Below are positions 62,989 through 64,000 of a stretch of 64,000 bases of DNA, piece by piece; the stretch's first letter is position 1, and each line of letters opens with the position of its first letter. The DNA is from Nemertoderma westbladi (taxonomy: Eukaryota > Xenacoelomorpha > Nemertodermatida > Nemertodermatidae): positions 32,580-96,579 of the forward strand of contig JAUCBJ010006567.1 of assembly GCA_032718475.1 (NCBI GenBank). Reading direction: 5' to 3'. The translations under genes and the position numbers were made by a program. Under the pieces are notes generated by a model, which searched no databases, had not been told where the DNA came from, and worked only from the letters and a program-made list of their open reading frames with translations.

Positions 62989-64000
62989 TTGCTAGATCAT
63001 CCGCATCTTTAAGGCCAGTGTCCTTTAAGATGCGTCTCAAGAAAGTCATGGGCTGTCCACCATGCTTATTCACTCCATGAGGCTGCCAAAGTACAAGATT
63101 ATGCACTGGCTGGTCCTCACGGCGAAAGCAATGTCCTGCAAAGCGGAGGCGGTTTTGTTCTAGTGTCAAGCTTGGGGGAACCAATGAGACACCTCCAATG
63201 TTATATAGTGTCTGGTTGGAGATGTGTGCATTGTACTTGACACAATGAACCCGGCGTAGCATTCTTGTGAATGTGCCATCCAGAGATTTGGTGTCCTCAG
63301 CAGTTAGAGCCCAGCATGGACTCCCATAGAGGAGTACTGGAACTACTGCTGCTCTAAATAATCGGACCTTAAGTTTCCGATTAATTCTCGGTGACTTCCA
63401 AATCCTGGAAAGCCTATTCAAGGCTGCCCATGCCTTTCCCTTACGTATTCGAAGGTCCTCACCTGACTTCCGGATCCATGATCCCAGGTAACAGAAGTCG
63501 TCCACATGCTCAAGCATACCATCCTTTGAGCTTATGCTCATCCGATCAGAGACTTGCTGAGGACTTTCAAAGTTAACGGTCAGAATTTTGGTCTTTCTGG
63601 AGTTAATAAAAAGACCAACACTAGAAGCAGCATGTTCTAATGAGCTGAGGAGCCGTTGGGCTCCCTCTAATGATTCTGAGAGTACTCCTAAGTCATCAGC
63701 AAAGTCTAGATCAGTTAGGTACTTGGCAGGATTTCCTCGACTTCTGGAGCCAGTAGGTGGAGTTATCATCACCCCATCATCATTATGATGATCTAAGGAC
63801 ATGCGTAGAACATAGTCAACCACAATAATGAACAAGAATGGTGCAAGTGTGTCTCCTTGGAGGACGCCCCATAACACTTCAAATGGTTCTGTGTCACCGT
63901 CAACAGTAGACACAAATGTTGTCGAACCATCGTATACTGATCTGATTGCTGCAATAATTTCATCAGGAATCCCATATAATGAAAGTATGCTGAACATACG
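62881..64000 (-). mobile_element. APE-type LINE, continuing beyond the window (copy 3)
   Basis: Head to tail with copy 2 and nearly identical to it over the shared 1.1 kb. The frame (about 357 residues to 62924, open to the window edge) encodes the second half of the RT (MFSILSLYGIPDEIIAAIRS onward, GVLQGDTLAPFLF, DLDFADDLGVLSE) and the intact C-terminal region ending DRELWRCNFVDKPAQHS. It lacks the TA insertion of copy 2. The 3' end (62881-62895) has an AGT-repeat tail joined directly to the endonuclease sequence of copy 2. It may be full length beyond the edge. Confidence 0.92.

Overview
This window is animal nuclear DNA, not bacterial. It is AT-rich, intron-bearing and gene-poor, and it is packed with satellites, minisatellites, long hairpins and retroelements. 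The short palindromes AGGCCT (as TAGGCCTA or GTAGGCCTAC) and ACCGGT recur everywhere. Together with the gene content (ATMIN/ASCIZ, a ShKT plus PCSK9-tail-like secreted protein, BEL/Pao and APE-type LINE elements), this suggests a marine invertebrate, perhaps an echinoderm. That placement is an inference from composition and families, not a database result.

Layout. 0.45-7.5 kb holds two abutting satellites: a 34-bp unit, then a 59-bp unit with about 84 copies and clear higher-order structure. 7.5-20.7 kb holds a scattered 16-bp motif family, one Pro/Gly/Met-rich exon (minus strand), a tRNA-like SINE, a 47-bp minisatellite, two long palindromes (the larger about 1.0 kb), a 938-bp transposon with an 8-bp target duplication, and a composite inverted-repeat structure enclosing a 36-bp minisatellite. 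20.7-22.6 kb is an intact 634-residue ATMIN/ASCIZ-like gene. 24.2-25.3 kb (minus) is the last exon of a cysteine-rich secreted protein gene. 27.0-27.6 kb is a decayed transposon-related gene and 28.7-30.0 kb a dead LINE fragment.

30.36-42.62 kb is a 12.3-kb LTR retroelement of BEL/Pao type. It has 1.16-1.19-kb direct LTRs, gag (coiled coil, DUF1759-like region, zinc knuckles) and a DSGST protease. Reverse transcriptase and RNase H are missing and almost no integrase remains. A decayed extra reading frame of unknown family, with a possible splice acceptor at its head, sits between pol and the 3' LTR.

42.9-60.2 kb is mostly repeats: a LINE remnant split by a 780-bp TIR element, a 20-bp satellite, a 57-bp repeat open on both strands, a G-rich 38-bp minisatellite, MITE-like hairpins and a SINE. 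At 58.5-59.7 kb there is a probable penultimate exon whose splice donor has been amplified about 13 times as a 60-bp tandem repeat. 60.3-64 kb carries two nearly identical APE-type LINE copies head to tail, with one open frame running across the junction.

The host genes do not form an operon-like group. They are isolated single exons or genes in repeat-rich DNA. The most interesting structures are the amplified splice donor, the extra ORF and clustered donor motifs of the LTR element, the 1-kb palindrome, the TACGCGTA-bearing transposon and the repeated GTTGCGGACGGGACAT motif.
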